Shown here: in pieces, positions 34,801-46,598 of the stretch | How positions within the stretch are numbered: position 1 is the first letter of the stretch | Layout of the letters: each line of letters starts with the position of its first letter | From: Tremella fuciformis | Lineage: Eukaryota; Basidiomycota; Tremellomycetes; Tremellales; Tremellaceae | Length of the DNA stretch: 64,000 nucleotides | Direction: 5' to 3' | Assembly: GCA_032768795.1 (NCBI GenBank) | Contig: CP136490.1 | Location: 6,696,001-6,760,000, forward strand | Made by a program: the position numbers and the translations under genes | The notes under the pieces: generated by a model | Seen by the model: only the letters and a program-made list of their open reading frames with translations | What the model was told of the DNA's origin: nothing | Databases searched by the model: none

Positions 34801-35556
34801 GCTGCAGTAGCCTATCGTCAACAGACTGTTACGGCCTCGTCTGGCATCTCGGCGTTCAGCACCGGTTCGGCCCTTTCGTCCTTTGGTCCGATCTCGAGTG
34901 CGACTTCTTCCTCGATCGCCGAGGAGGAAGGACCTGATTGGCGTAAAAGAGAATACGAAGACGACCCGAGACGGGGCCGAGGCGAGGAGAAATACTCCTC
35001 GCCGCGCAAGCAAGACGAGCACTCGCGGGCGAGAAAGGCGCAGCTTGCTGCTGCTGCCCTTACTGGCATGGAGCCTATGGGGTCATTCGGTAAAGGTCCG
35101 GGACACTATGGGCCTCTCCATCAGCTGCATCGTCCGCCGCAAGCCCATCCGCCCGCTCGCCCAGTCGTCCGGTCGGCGTATACGGCTCATCCTGCTCAAG
35201 CGGGAGCGGTTTCCCAGCCATTGCCGATCGTGTCGGAGAACACTGTCTTCGGACCGTCATCGCATGCATCCGACAAGACGTCGACACCGTTCGCTCCTTC
35301 GTCTGAGATGCGGCCGTCGATGACCGAGACCACCTTGTCCTCGCTGTCACCGCCCAACTCGAGGATGCTCAGCACGGCCGATAGCAGCTCGACCATCGTC
35401 TCCTCCGGCAGCTCGCAGCAGACGATCACTGGCGTTACGAGTATCGCCCATAGCGCAGGGGGACTGAGTCCCAACAAGCCCAAGCTGAAGGGTCAGATTC
35501 AGAGTCTGGCCAAGATGCTGTCGGGCTTGAAGACTGGAGGAAAGGGGAAGGATTGA
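31831..35556 (+). CDS. Ran1-type serine/threonine protein kinase
   Basis: Exons 31831-32851, 32897-33071, 33115-33701 and 33746-35556 give 1197 residues. A disordered Ser/Pro-rich N-terminus of about 300 residues precedes the kinase. Kinase motifs are the glycine loop LLGSGSYASVYLV, the Lys in ALKCLSKQN, the catalytic loop HRDIKPENF, DFGLATTEE, and the P+1 region CGSKPYMSYECRNN, joined across an intron. Lobe-end features ADVWSLGIVLINMLFHRNPW and WVKSLPEMIGGRKAI match the fungal Ran1/Ksp1/Vhs1-like kinases that link nutrients to growth and meiosis. A Ser-rich insert of about 100 residues splits the N-lobe (after LELCPGEDL). The C-terminal 550 residues are low-complexity with Ala and Gln runs. 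The exact ortholog is unclear. Confidence 0.85.
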
Positions 35557-36051
35557 GCGGGGAAGGAGGAAGCATTGAATCGATACACCCAATCGACCTT
35601 GTTGTACTTTACATCTCACCGGTTTTTAACAAACAAACAAACAACAATAGCAAAACAGAAATGGGAACCACGCAACCAACACATCTCCGGGGCTTGCAGC
35701 TCTGCATCACAAATAGCATTACAAGGATCCCTATGCATGTGTATCATACTCCATCTCATCTTTCTGTGCTCACGGCTGCCCGAAAAAGTGCCACTTTTGA
35801 CGGAAGCAATTTTGCATTCACGCGTGTGACTTTCCTTTGGAAGGGGGCCATTTCAACCAAACACATCCGACTGCTAGGTCATCTCACCGTCCGTTCGTCG
35901 TCGACCGTCTTGCATCTTGGAGCATCGGCACCACTAGTCGAGACCAAGTCAGGTTGATACATACGCCTATACATACGCCCGATACTCAAAGTAACTCGAT
36001 AATTGCGTATGACAACCTAGACGACTGTCAGCATCCCGACGTCGAATCAAG
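35557..36051. other. Intergenic region, Polo kinase promoter
   Basis: This lies between the Ran1-type kinase stop and the Polo kinase ATG on the same strand. AT-rich sequence at 35620-35660 (AACAAACAAACAAAC) is probably 3' untranslated sequence of the first gene. No gene is seen. Confidence 0.5.
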
Positions 36052-38814
36052 ATGGCTGTTACAGCGGACAAAGGCAAGGAGAAGGAGAAGGTCGTACCCC
36101 CAACTCCGCCGCCCGTGATACAGGATAGGACCAGAGGCGTATCATACACTCGCGTGGGATTCTTGGGAGAGGTGGGTCGAGAGGTCGTCTGAAACCACTT
36201 CAGTTGGGGGAGGCTGAGCGCAGGGTGGGTTCGCTCGGGTCTACGAAGTGCAAGATCGAAATGGGAATCGCAAAGCTCTGAAAGCTGTCAGTAAAGCAGC
36301 TGTGCGCACAAAGAAAAACAAGACCAAGGTCAGCTCGCACCTGATGCCGGCTCTACGGGTCAAGCTGATGGTCAGCTATGGGCCGAGATCAAATTGCATC
36401 AGATGCTCAAGCATCCGAATGTCGTCCGGTTCGAGGATTGTTTCGAGGATGATGAGAATGTGTACATGGTTCTTGAGCTATGCGAGAACGGGGTCAGTCA
36501 TTTTTCTGCCCAAGTCACCCAAGCTGACGTCGGCAGAGCTTGATGGATCTTCTGAGACGGCGCAAACGGTATACCGAGCCAGAGGCCAGGTTCTACCTTG
36601 TCCAACTCATCGCGGCTTGTCAGTATATGCACTCGACCAATGTCATCCACCGGGACCTCAAGCTTGGCAACTTGTTTCTTGACGGAGATATGAATCTGAA
36701 AGTGGGAGACCTCGGCTTGGCGGCTTTGATAGAGAAGCCGGGGGATAGGAAGAAGTCAGCTGCCCATATTGAGATGGACGCCCAGTTGATAAACAGGACG
36801 ATTTGCGGAACGCCGAATTATATCGCGCCAGAGGTTCTCTTCGATACTGCCAACGGTCACAGCTTTGAGGTGGACGTCTGGTCGGTCGGGGTCATCCTGT
36901 AAGCATTTGCTGCGATCGGATTGAAGAGCGCTGATGTGGCAGGTACACCCTGTTGATCGGCAAGCCGCCGTTCCAGACTAAAGACGTCAAGGCGATTTAC
37001 AGTCGTATCAGAGAGAATCGATACGAATTCCCGGCCGACAAGGTCATCTCTTCCACCGCACAAAACCTCATCTCCTCCATCCTCAACACTAATCCAGGTG
37101 AGCCGACATGCCAGAGGAACAGTGGCTGGGCTAACTATCAGCGAATCGACCTACTCTGGATGCTATCCTTCGACATCCATTTTTCTTCGACGGGCCCTTC
37201 CCCTGGCGAGTCCCTGCATCCGCCAACGACTTTGCGCCAGATTATCGCTCCATTACGCCCGCGCAGAGTCGCAAGAACTTCGAAGACGTGTGTGTCCGCG
37301 CCAAGCTGGGAGACTCTGGGGCAATCAATACCGATGCTGCACGGCTCAAACATCTCGGCCCGAGCATCATGCAACAGGAGAAAGAGTTCAAGAATGCCGT
37401 CCAGCCCGACTCGCCGATATCCGCCCTCCTCAAATCAGCCCGGCAGCCATTGGTACAGGCCCCTACTGGTATCAAGGAAACTACCCTACTGCGCAAGCTC
37501 TCGGCTGCAGGCGCTCAAAGTACTCTCAGCCCCGTCAGACGAGCCGCGGCGAAACCTTCATCTGGCGCACCAGTCATGGACCGGCTAGGCGAAGAGGAAG
37601 AAGAGGAGGAAGAGGCAGACGAAGTCGTCAGAGAGAAGGTCTTAGCTACGCAGAAGGCGAGAATTGTGTCGCAAATGGCTTCGAGTGGCACGAGTGAGAT
37701 GGGACACGCGAATGCTGCTGGACCCAGTCGGCAGTCGCCAAGGAAGCAACCTTTGGGGGCCGCCATGACTGTCCCTCAGGCGTCGTCTACTGCTTATCGA
37801 TCTTCCGCCTCGGATGCGAAAGGGAAGGCCAGTGTTGCGTCGGGCAAGCACACGAAAGAGAGAGCATCGCTGTTCGACATTGTGGGTCAAAATTTGGAGT
37901 CTGCCTTCCAAATGGCGCAGACACAGGTTGGATTTACCTCGCCTGGTGAGCCCGTCGAAATTCTTTTGGCGTTCACTGAGCTTGAGATGTCCCTCTGCAA
38001 CCTGAAGCCCCGAAAGTATTTGTCGTCTCTTGGCTGGATTACTGCAACAAGTACGGCATGGGTTTCACGATGTCTGACGGGACCGTCGCCGTCCACTTCA
38101 ACGATTCGTCCTCAATAGCGCTGGCACCGGGGAAGCAGTGAGTGTTATCTGTCGACCCTTCGCACGGTCGAGGGAGTGCGCACATGACTGAACTCAGGCA
38201 CTTTGACAGCATCCAAGGGTCCGTCGACGGTACAGCCGAGCGACATAACTATGCAATCGGGAAATACCCTCGCGAGCTCAAGAACAAAGTGGATCTTCTC
38301 AAGCATTTCGAGACGTACATGAAGGAGAGGCTCACTGGGAATTACCAGGGCAAATTTGAGGATCTGCGATTGACAAAGGGGATGACCTATGTCAAACGGT
38401 ATCTGCGGATGAAGCATGTCATCTTGTTCCGTCTCAGCAACGACATCCTGCAGGCGAGTACCAGCCCTCGAACCGGTACTACCATTGGGCGACTCTGATG
38501 TGCAGTTCAACTTTTATGATCATACAAAGCTCATCCTATCCTCCTCTGGCCTGGTGGTGTCTTTCATCGACCGACATTACGTATTGCGAACCTGGTCACT
38601 CGAAGAACTGCTTGGACCGACGGATGAGCTGTCCTCGCGGGAAAAGCGAAGAATCGAGGGAGTCTTGCACAAGCTACAGTACGGCAAAGATATCCTCGGC
38701 AAGGTCAAAAGCCACGTACACTCTCTTCCCGCAGCACCTGAAGTGGAAGCGGAACGGCGACCGCTATTGAGCGGACTTCGAGAGGAGAGGCAGGCGGTGC
38801 GGCCGATACGGTAG
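36052..38814 (+). CDS. CDC5: Polo-like kinase
   Basis: This is a master kinase of mitotic entry, spindle function and cytokinesis. Ten exons sum to exactly 771 residues: 36052-36171, 36224-36328, 36376-36492, 36537-36754, 36797-36898, 36943-37097, 37142-37945, 38008-38137, 38198-38453 and 38506-38814. The kinase has [39 protein letters not shown] and the activation loop [20 protein letters not shown], joined across an intron. Two polo boxes follow: [20 protein letters not shown] and, near the end, [18 protein letters not shown]. The 42-nt intron at 36755-36796 is in frame and stop-free, inside the activation loop. The last intron (38454-38505) uses a GC donor (CAG|GCGAGT). Confidence 0.95.
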
Positions 38815-39178
38815 CTTGGTGTCGTCTCTTGTGTTGGGCATTCATTGGACATTGTATATTGTACACTGTACACCGAGCATACTTATACGTCATGTTCGAT
38901 ACCACGGCAATGATACAGCAAAGGTCAGTCGAATCAGCATGGCATCTATGCATTCCTACGCCTTCAACGTAGATCTGGGAAATCAGTCGCGTCAACCAGG
39001 AACCCGAACCCGAGCCCGACGCGAATGTCGATTCATAAGGAGTTTCAACTTGACTTCCATCAATCTCCATCTATTCCCAGTATGAGGCGGCATCGAGTGG
39101 TCGTACAGAGCTAGCTGCCGCCTTCGGTTTCGTCTTGCGTCGACGAGAGCCCACCGCCGCTTTCCCGAAGTCGAGGCG
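38815..39178. other. Intergenic region
   Basis: This is the 364 bp between the Polo kinase stop and the RAD51-paralog ATG. No gene is seen. An AT-rich patch (38845-38895) is probably the Polo kinase 3' untranslated region. Confidence 0.5.
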
Positions 39179-40868
39179 ATGTCTTTCGCCAGCTTCCCGC
39201 TGGAAGACCTCCCGCTCTCTCGACAGCAAAAGGAGGCGTGTCAGAAAGGTGAGTCTCGGGTCCCACATCATGACACTGCGTCAACAGTGTGGTACACGCA
39301 GTGCGGTGCTGTGTAAAGAAATAGCTAACAATCACAGCTGGGTTCAACTTCTCCTCGGACGTGCTCTTTCTCTCGCCCGGTGATGTGGCCAAGAAGACCA
39401 AGTTGCGCTACACTGAGGCCCAAGCGCTCGTGGGCGCCATCAGCAAGGCCCTCACACCCCGCTCGTGGACAGTGGCCGAGCTCATCGATAGGCAGAATGT
39501 CCAGCGAGGGATAGAGCAGGAGGCGGCAGACACTCGGCGTGCAGAGGGATGGCTCCGCACAGGGGACAGGGGGTTGGACCAGCTCCTCGGAGGAGGGCTG
39601 AAGATCGGGAGTCTCACAGAGATCACGGGCGAGAGGTGCGACATACCCTCGTGTCTGGGATTGCATGGCTTATGATTAGCGCCGCGGGCAAGTCGCACCT
39701 GTGCATGTCGCTCGCCGTCGCTGCTCAGCTCCCTTCCCTCTCGCCGCACCCCGGTGGCGTCGTCGTCCTCACCTCCGAGCGGGAGATCAGTACCGATCGC
39801 CTAGTCCAGCTCGCCCGACATCACCTGTCGACATTCCCCGCACCAGGCATAGCTGTCAAGCATATCCTGGCGGACATCCACTCGATGCGGTGTGCTGAAG
39901 TGGACGATCTGGAGAATGCCCTCAAGTACCAGGTCCCTGGAATGCTGGCGTCCCGACGTTCGTCTAAACACTCGCCACTCCGCGGGGAGCGAGCGGACCT
40001 CGCTGCTGCACCAGACGCGGGGCAAAGTGGACAGAAGCCGATCAAGTTACTGCTCCTTGATTCGATCACTGCGCTCCTCCGCGGCTCTGACGCCCTCTCC
40101 TCTTCTTCGACTTCGGCATCGAGCCTCGCTCAGCGGTCTAAATATCTTTGCAGCATTGCCGACAAGCTCAAAGCCCTCGCTGTCGAGTATGAGATAGCAG
40201 TGGTAGTCATCAACCAAGTCACCGACGTGTTCAGCCGGCCTGTACCGGTCCCGCCGCCGTCTTTGGCCTCGAGTGCGAGTCAGTTCTACTCGGCTACAGG
40301 GACCGACGTCCCGATGCTCTACGCTACGCAGGCCAGGTGGTTCTCTGGCCAAACGGACACCCTGGCAAAGGAGGCGAGTTTGGGGATCGTATGGGCCAAT
40401 GCCGTCAACATGAGGCTTATGCTCTCTCGCACAGGCCGCCGGCGGCGCATCAATCAGGACGACCTGCTTATCATGGGCAAGGGCAAGGGTGTTGGGGAGG
40501 TGGAGGATGGGGAAGATACCTGGGCAGATGTCAGGCCTACGCTTATCCGGCGAGCACACGTCGTCTTCTCTAGCCACGCTCCTTGTGCGACCCTCGACTT
40601 TGTCATTACGAGTACCGGCGTGCACTCGCTAGAAGAGTCGTATGCTTTGATCGAGACGGGCGGATCGTCTAGCCGCAAGAGGCGCAGGCGGTCCGTCGAC
40701 TCTGATACGGCTCCGCCCGGCGATGTTGGACAGGCCGATGGCGTTGAAAGCAACTCCAAGAGGCGGTGGATGGGGGAGGACGTCATTGATGATTTCGGTG
40801 ATCTGCCCGCCGAATTCTGGGATGAGGCTCCCAGTAGTCCAGTCAAAGATCCAGGGGCGGTGACCTGA
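39179..40868 (+). CDS. RAD57: RAD51 paralog, Rad57/XRCC3-like
   Basis: This is a recombination mediator that helps load Rad51 on single-stranded DNA. Exons 39179-39248, 39338-39635 and 39680-40868 give 518 residues. An N-terminal helix-hairpin region (GFNFSSDVLFLSPGDVAKKT) leads to the RecA core: RTGDRGLDQLLGGGLKIGSL, Walker A GESAAGKSH (rebuilt across a 44-nt intron), and Walker B IKLLLLDSITALL. VVVINQVTDVFS is the L1/L2-side signature. The position of LGIVWANAVNMRLMLSRTGR and the long C-terminus fit Rad57 (Rhp57) or XRCC3 better than Rad51 or Dmc1. A basic patch (KRRRRSV-like) near the end may be a nuclear signal. Choosing between Rad57 and XRCC3 names needs a tree. Confidence 0.85.
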
Positions 40869-41059
40869 AGTGGTAGGTTGTATCTCGCTTATAATGCTCA
40901 TGTATGCCTCAACATGTGCGTCGCGACCCGTCAAAGAAGACGACCGTCTCGCCAAACCTTTTATCTGGACTTCTGCCTGAAACACGATGCTCCGACAACT
41001 GCGATATTACTTTTCCCGGCGTAACTTCGAAATCTTCATAGAGTCCTTGCGACGATGTC

Positions 41060-41971
41060 CTTTTTCACGATGTGGCGGCATCTGCAATCCTGTCGGACTC
41101 AGGAACCTGGAGTCACATTATCGCACCTCGATTTCACAGGTCGGGAAAACATCTACTATCTCGGGCCCTTCGCCCAGCTAGACGTCGCAGGCGATTTCGT
41201 CCCCCAGATCGGCTCCCAACTGCTATCGGAGCTAGGTCAAGTTGGGTAATTGACCTTGTACGACATGCAGCTCTTCTCCCCAGCGCCTGAGCTGCATGAT
41301 TGGCTCGCCAGTCATCACCCCACACTGCTCATGTCGTCGCTGAGCTCGAGCGTGGTACTCGCTGCTCAAGACGTGGACGATGCCTTACCAAGCCCGATTA
41401 CGCTTCCGGAGGCAGGCTCGCCCACTTGGCAGACGCTCTCTTGCAAATCTCGGCCCCGACAAGCATCTGTATCCAAGCCCCAACGATGACTCGCACGGCC
41501 TTCTTTCCGTTTTTCGAATCAGACCGTAGCGGAGAACTGCACGTCTCGTCCCCGTGAATTGACCGGATGGCGGAGTTACGAACGTGGCTCAGCGCATGGG
41601 CGGCGCACGGACTGCCTCATACGCTCATATGGCATCTCCCGCTGGTCGCGGTGCCAATTGACAAATCGCATGCGGTCAGGACGACCGCGGTCGAGCTGGC
41701 TCGGCGCAGCTTTGACATCCGATCCCGGTCCCCCCAGCACAAGTGTTCGCCGGGTAATAAGTTGGGAAAGGAACGCGTGGAGAAGGAGTACGTGCGTGCC
41801 TTCACGATTGCGGCAATGGAGATGGTGCAGACGTGGCTGAAGCCTGCATGGACCATGTCCGGGTAAAAGTGCGTCGCGCCCCAGGCTGACTGTGAGGAAC
41901 CCTGTTGGGTATCCGCCCGCATCTTGCGGATCGTCCAAGCCGACGGAGGAGAAAATGGAGGGGATTTTGTG
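41060..41971 (+). pseudogene. Decayed duplicate of the F-box-like gene
   Basis: Pieces in two frames line up in order with the intact gene at 42515-43849. YYLGPFAQLDVAGD matches YSIGPFALLASE. LTLYDMQLFSPAPELHDWLA matches LTLYDTQLFCPAPRVERLAI. SICIQAPTMTRTAFFPFF matches YICIRAPIAISKVAYQPF. WHLPLVAVPIDKSHAVRTT matches WHRVPLITVPIDESHPMR. APRLTVRNPVGYPP matches PPRLLVVNAAGHVP. An in-frame stop at 41247-41249 and at least one frameshift break it. This is direct evidence of local duplication followed by loss of one copy. Confidence 0.8.
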
Positions 41972-42514
41972 AATGGCCGCTGAGCAGGAGTTAACGAGCC
42001 ATGTGGGAAGAGGCAGGAGCTGCGAAGGATGAAGGGCAGAGGCGCAACTGGTAACAGGTCAAGGAGTGTCTGATATTCGACATGAGGGGGATTCCGAGGT
42101 CCTCCACCAGCTGTACCATGCTGTAGATCGACTGGGCTGCCTGACTGAACTCTCTGTCAAACGATAGGCCTCTCTCTATTGGCTCAAATCTGCCACTTTG
42201 TAAAGGATATCTTGTCGACACCGAGGCCATGAGCCAGTGCTCGAGCGCAGTTTCTAGGAAGCAGGGCTGCAAGGATGGGTGCACCCATTGCTCTCATCGT
42301 GGCGTACCACACTTGCGCATGAGTTCGGGCGTAGGCGTCATGGGTTTCACTTCATGCGGCCAAGAATCCCTCGGCTGGCATCTTTTGTGCTTTCAGCCCC
42401 ACGCCTTGCTTCACGCTCCTTTGGAGTCTCCAGACATGCTCCGAACCAGCAGGGCGTTCTTGGGGGCTTTTATAGCGTACATCATGTATTACACGCTCGA
42501 CCTTCTGGCGTCGC
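41972..42514. other. Intergenic region upstream of F-box gene
   Basis: This is probably the promoter of the F-box-like gene. A minus-strand open stretch (41991-42284, with FDREFSQAAQSIYSMVQLVE) reads protein-like, but it starts with GTG and has no recognisable domain, so it is not called as a gene. Confidence 0.4.
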
Positions 42515-43849
42515 ATGATGACGCAGTCTCAGCAAAATTCAACGTCACCACAACCTCCGTCTCACTCCCAGAATTGCCTCGCCCTTCCGGACGAAGTTCT
42601 GCTGGACATCGCTCAGATCCTTGCAGACTCGAGCTCACAAGGTACTCTCGCTGCCTTCGCCGCCACGTCCAGACGGTTCTATGATCTCTTGATCCCCAAA
42701 CTGTACCGCGAGCTCAATATGAGGCGCGGAGCCGCGCGCAAGAAAACAAAAGCGAAGCAGGCGTACTCCATCGGCCCGTTTGCATTACTCGCCTCGGAGC
42801 TTCCCAAAATCTACTCCCAGTCGGGAGACGCAGGTAGCTTCGCCGTTGTCCCCGTGTTCGACAGGCAAACTCGTCTCCTGAGCGCGCTTGCGCACACCGT
42901 TCGATTGACTCTGTATGACACCCAGCTCTTTTGCCCAGCGCCTCGGGTGGAACGGCTAGCCATCGACCACCTGGAGGAGACGGGCGGGAGACTCATGCCT
43001 GCACTCAAGTCAATCGTGATATTACCCCCATACAAGTATGACCAGGATTTGCCACCTCTCCCCGTAGCTGGACCTCCTCTCTTGGAAGACGACGTTGCCC
43101 AGTGCTCAGCGGACGACGGCACACTGGCTGAAGCAATGTTGATAGCTTGCAGTCCGCAATATATCTGCATCCGCGCCCCAATAGCTATCAGCAAGGTGGC
43201 GTATCAACCATTCCTCAATGCTGATGGCAACTTGGACCTCGACACTCCTTGGGCGAAGCGATCTCACCAGTTTGGACCCTGGCTGACCGAGTGGGGCAGG
43301 CGCAATTTGCCCGCCATGCTCACCTGGCATCGAGTTCCACTGATCACTGTGCCGATTGACGAGTCTCATCCCATGCGCCAAACTAGGGTCGAGGTAGCTA
43401 CTCAATGGGAGTATCGTGGACCCCCGCCCAAACATAGTGAATTCGAGCTCACCCAGGCCGAGGAGGATTGGCGTATCTCTGCGCGGGCCGAGCTGTGGAG
43501 AGCCGGTACGCGCGCTGCTGTAAGTATGGTCGACACATGGCTGCGACCGGAGTGGACCTTTCTCAAGAACACGGCGCCGCCGGTGCCCCCTAGGCTGCTT
43601 GTCGTGAATGCTGCGGGACATGTCCCCCTGATCCCGGTCACGCGCGCGAGGCCGTTAGACGAGCTGAGAAAGGGAATACCTTGGAGTAAGGCCCAAATAT
43701 GGTACCAGGAACTGTGGGAAGAGGTCAACAACCACGTCATCAATGCCGATGACAACGAGGAGATAGCGAATTGGCAGGATGTCAAAGAGCTTCTATTCTT
43801 TGGCACAGCTAAAGGGTGGATCGCTTGTGATGGTTGTCGAAATTCTTGA
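42515..43849 (+). CDS. F-box-like protein, lineage-specific
   Basis: This is an intronless frame of 444 residues; a second ATG follows immediately at 42518. Residues of about 22-65 (LPDEVLLDIAQILADSSSQG then FAATSRRFYDLLIPKLYREL) fit an F-box, which would link targets to an SCF ubiquitin ligase. The rest has no repeats (no WD40 or leucine-rich pattern) and no family I recognise. A broken paralog lies just upstream (41060-41971). Most other genes here have introns, so the lack of introns is noticeable and could reflect retrocopy origin or simply family style. The F-box call is moderate; function is unknown. Confidence 0.65.
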   Translation: MMTQSQQNSTSPQPPSHSQNCLALPDEVLLDIAQILADSSSQGTLAAFAATSRRFYDLLIPKLYRELNMRRGAARKKTKAKQAYSIGPFALLASELPKIYSQSGDAGSFAVVPVFDRQTRLLSALAHTVRLTLYDTQLFCPAPRVERLAIDHLEETGGRLMPALKSIVILPPYKYDQDLPPLPVAGPPLLEDDVAQCSADDGTLAEAMLIACSPQYICIRAPIAISKVAYQPFLNADGNLDLDTPWAKRSHQFGPWLTEWGRRNLPAMLTWHRVPLITVPIDESHPMRQTRVEVATQWEYRGPPPKHSEFELTQAEEDWRISARAELWRAGTRAAVSMVDTWLRPEWTFLKNTAPPVPPRLLVVNAAGHVPLIPVTRARPLDELRKGIPWSKAQIWYQELWEEVNNHVINADDNEEIANWQDVKELLFFGTAKGWIACDGCRNS

Positions 43850-44087
43850 CGACTCCCATTGGGACAATGCACAGTACCTGGCACGGTCAGCTGAGGTCAG
43901 ACTCCCTCAACACTACAGACCCGAGCCAGATGAGATGATAGACGATCGCAGAGATGCGTGATTACAACATGTATCTGATGGTGTCTTTGCCTCCACTTCC
44001 AACGGAACTTGGTGCTTCTTGGACCAAAATCTTGGAATCTGTTGCTCTGTTCGACGTCTCTTGTTTGCACACATTCAGAGGGGAATC

Positions 44088-46410
44088 ATGGTGGATGCGG
44101 GCGCGGGTAACGCATTCCAGGACGGTGCCGACTTCATCTCGTTCGACATCCCGCCCTCACCTGGCCCGTCGCGACCACGTCGGGCGCACACTGCCAGCCC
44201 TTCCCCACCGCCCACGAGGGACGAAGAGCCAAAGGTGGGCAAGTCAAAGGCGAAGGCGAATGGGAAGTCGAAGGCCAGGTCGAAGAAGAGGAAGGTCCCT
44301 GTGCTGGATGAGGAGGCGGCAGTGAATAGCACTAAAGACGCAGAGGCACCATGGGCGGATGATGTGGACTGGGGCAGTTTTCACGACCCAGCAGAGATGT
44401 GAGCGATTGGCGCCCTTCGTCGCAAGGCGGAGGGGTCTTTGGCGAGGAGAGGAGCGTCATGGTCGAATAGAAGGGCTGACGTGAAGGCTGAACCGCGAAG
44501 TGACAGAATTCTATCGCTATATGTCCCCCACCAGAATAGAGTATGAGACACGAATGTTCATCATCGAGTCTATCAGCCGTGCAGTGAAGAAGAAATGGCC
44601 TGATGCCGTGGTCACCCCTTTTGGCTCATGGCAGACTCAACTCTACCTCCCGCAAGGGTGAGATTGATCCCACTGTGTGTCGGGCAGGAATACTCACTCT
44701 TAGCGACATTGACCTGGTCGTCACACATCCCGGCTTGACGGAAAGTAACAAGCGCAATCTCCTCAACGATCTCGCACGTGCAATGCGGAATGCCCAGATT
44801 ACAGACGTCGTTGTGGTGATCGCCAAAGCTAGGGTGCCGATCATCAAGTTCGTCACCGCGCATGGCAGGTTAAATGTCGACATCTCGCTCAACCAGACCA
44901 ACGGGGTTGCCGCTGGAAAGATCATCAATCAATACCTCGATCTCCTTCCCGCTGCTCGGCCTCTCATCATGGTCGTAAAGGCGTTTCTCAGTCAGCGGTC
45001 GTTGAATGAGGTCTTTACGGGTGGATTGGGCAGTTATTCCGTCATCTGCATGGTGATCAGTTTCCTGCAAGTGAGTGCACTCTGGCGCTACTCTGCCCAA
45101 CAAAGTCATGGCTGATATCAGGTGCATCCAAGATTGCGAAGGCAAGAGATGGATCCGGAGGAAAATCTTGGCACTCTGCTCTTGGAATTCTTTGAGCTCT
45201 ACGGGCGCAATTTCAACTACGATGCAATCGGCTTATCGATTCGAGGGGGAGGGTCGTATTTCTTGAAGCGCTCTCGCGGCTGGCTGAAGTCTGATCGTCC
45301 ATTCATGCTTTGCATCGAAGACCCGCAGGATCGAGGTGAGTCTTGCCCTCCGCCTGAGTGGCCCGCGAGGCTTCGCATATTTCCTATGCTAAGTAGCAGA
45401 TAACGACATTTCTGGCGGGTCTTATGGCATCTTGCAAGTCAAGGCGGTTCTCGCTGGAGCCTACGAATTGCTTCAGGCAGCATTGTTCGAGAAAGCCGAA
45501 GATCTCGCTCGAAGCAATGAGCGAAGAACCGCCCAAGGGAAGCGCCCGGCCCCTAGTATCTTGAAGGGACTCGTCAAGCTGAAAGCGGAGGTAGGCCCAA
45601 TCCCCGGGGTGCAAGAGACCCAGCTGAAGTCGTCAGACTGCTAAACACCGTCGGTTGATTGAAGAGCTGCACACGAGACGCACCCTACAACGGATATTGA
45701 ATGTGCCGGAAGATGTAGATGCGATTGCGCATCTCGGATTCCCCACCTGGGTGGCACCTCACGAAAGAGGAGCGCCCGCTTCAAGTTCTGAAACACGCAG
45801 TCAGCCTTCATCGGTCAAACGACCGAAGCGAAGAGGCACACCGCCCGTCAAAGCCATAATCGTCGATGACGACGAAGTCGTCTCGGACGATTCGGACGAT
45901 GACGATTCACCAGATGAGGGTTCGGGCGCCATGGATGTTAGTGGCTCGGAGGAGGGTGAGGTGGTTGAGGTGGTGCGTACCGGGAAATATCGTCAAGTCG
46001 ACCGCTTCGCGAGTGTCTCAGAGGACGAAGTGGAGCCCGCTCGATCTTCATCGAGTGTCGAGGAGTCACGGTATGCTCTTGGGAAGCAGGACAAGCCCGC
46101 CGCGAGACTACGAGACGAGGACTTTTCCGAATCCGAACTCGCTTTCCTCGATACCAGCAGCGGATCGGACAGCTCAGGTATCGTGGCCTTGGAGGGCCCA
46201 CCGCCTCCAGCGAAGAAATTAAGAATGACCAGCCGGACAGGTTCACCTGCGAGCCAGAACAGTGGCATGAGCATCAAGGGCAGAGCCAAGCAGGTGCAGA
46301 TCGGCGTGGACCCAGTCGCTGCAAAAGATAGGCGAGCCTTTTGGGCCGCCAAAGCTCAAGGCAGTGGCGGACACATAGATGATCAAGACGACTACATTGC
46401 ACTCGAGTAA
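44088..46410 (+). CDS. TRF4: Non-canonical poly(A) polymerase Trf4/Cid14
   Basis: This is the TRAMP-complex nucleotidyltransferase that oligoadenylates aberrant nuclear RNAs for exosome decay. Exons 44088-44398, 44487-44657, 44704-45070, 45122-45335, 45400-45590 and 45637-46410 give 675 residues. The catalytic palm reads VVTPFGSWQTQLYLPQG then DIDLVV, with the GS motif and the two Asp split by an intron. The third Asp lies in GRLNVDISLNQTNG. The PAP-associated central domain includes RPLIMVVKAFLSQRSLNEVF, GGLGSYSVICMVISFLQ and NFNYDAIGLSIRGGGSYF. The N-terminus is Lys-rich (KSKARSKKRKV, a nuclear signal). The C-terminal 250 residues are acidic and disordered. Catalytic residues all look intact. 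Confidence 0.92.
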
Positions 46411-46598
46411 GAAGTCTCCATTATAGTCGCTGTTGTAAAGTATCATCCATTATGCATGCGGACCCATACGTCCTGCGGTAACATACCATCTGCGTTACAC
46501 GCCGCAATGACCCATGGGAAATCAGCAGCAGCGTTAGTCCGGCCTTGACTTCGACACGACAACCAAAGGTGCATTCAGGCCATACGCGCAGAATGATG

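Noticed and set aside
41991..42284. Protein-like minus-strand frame upstream of the F-box gene
   Set aside because: It starts with GTG, is short, and no convincing upstream exon or family was found.
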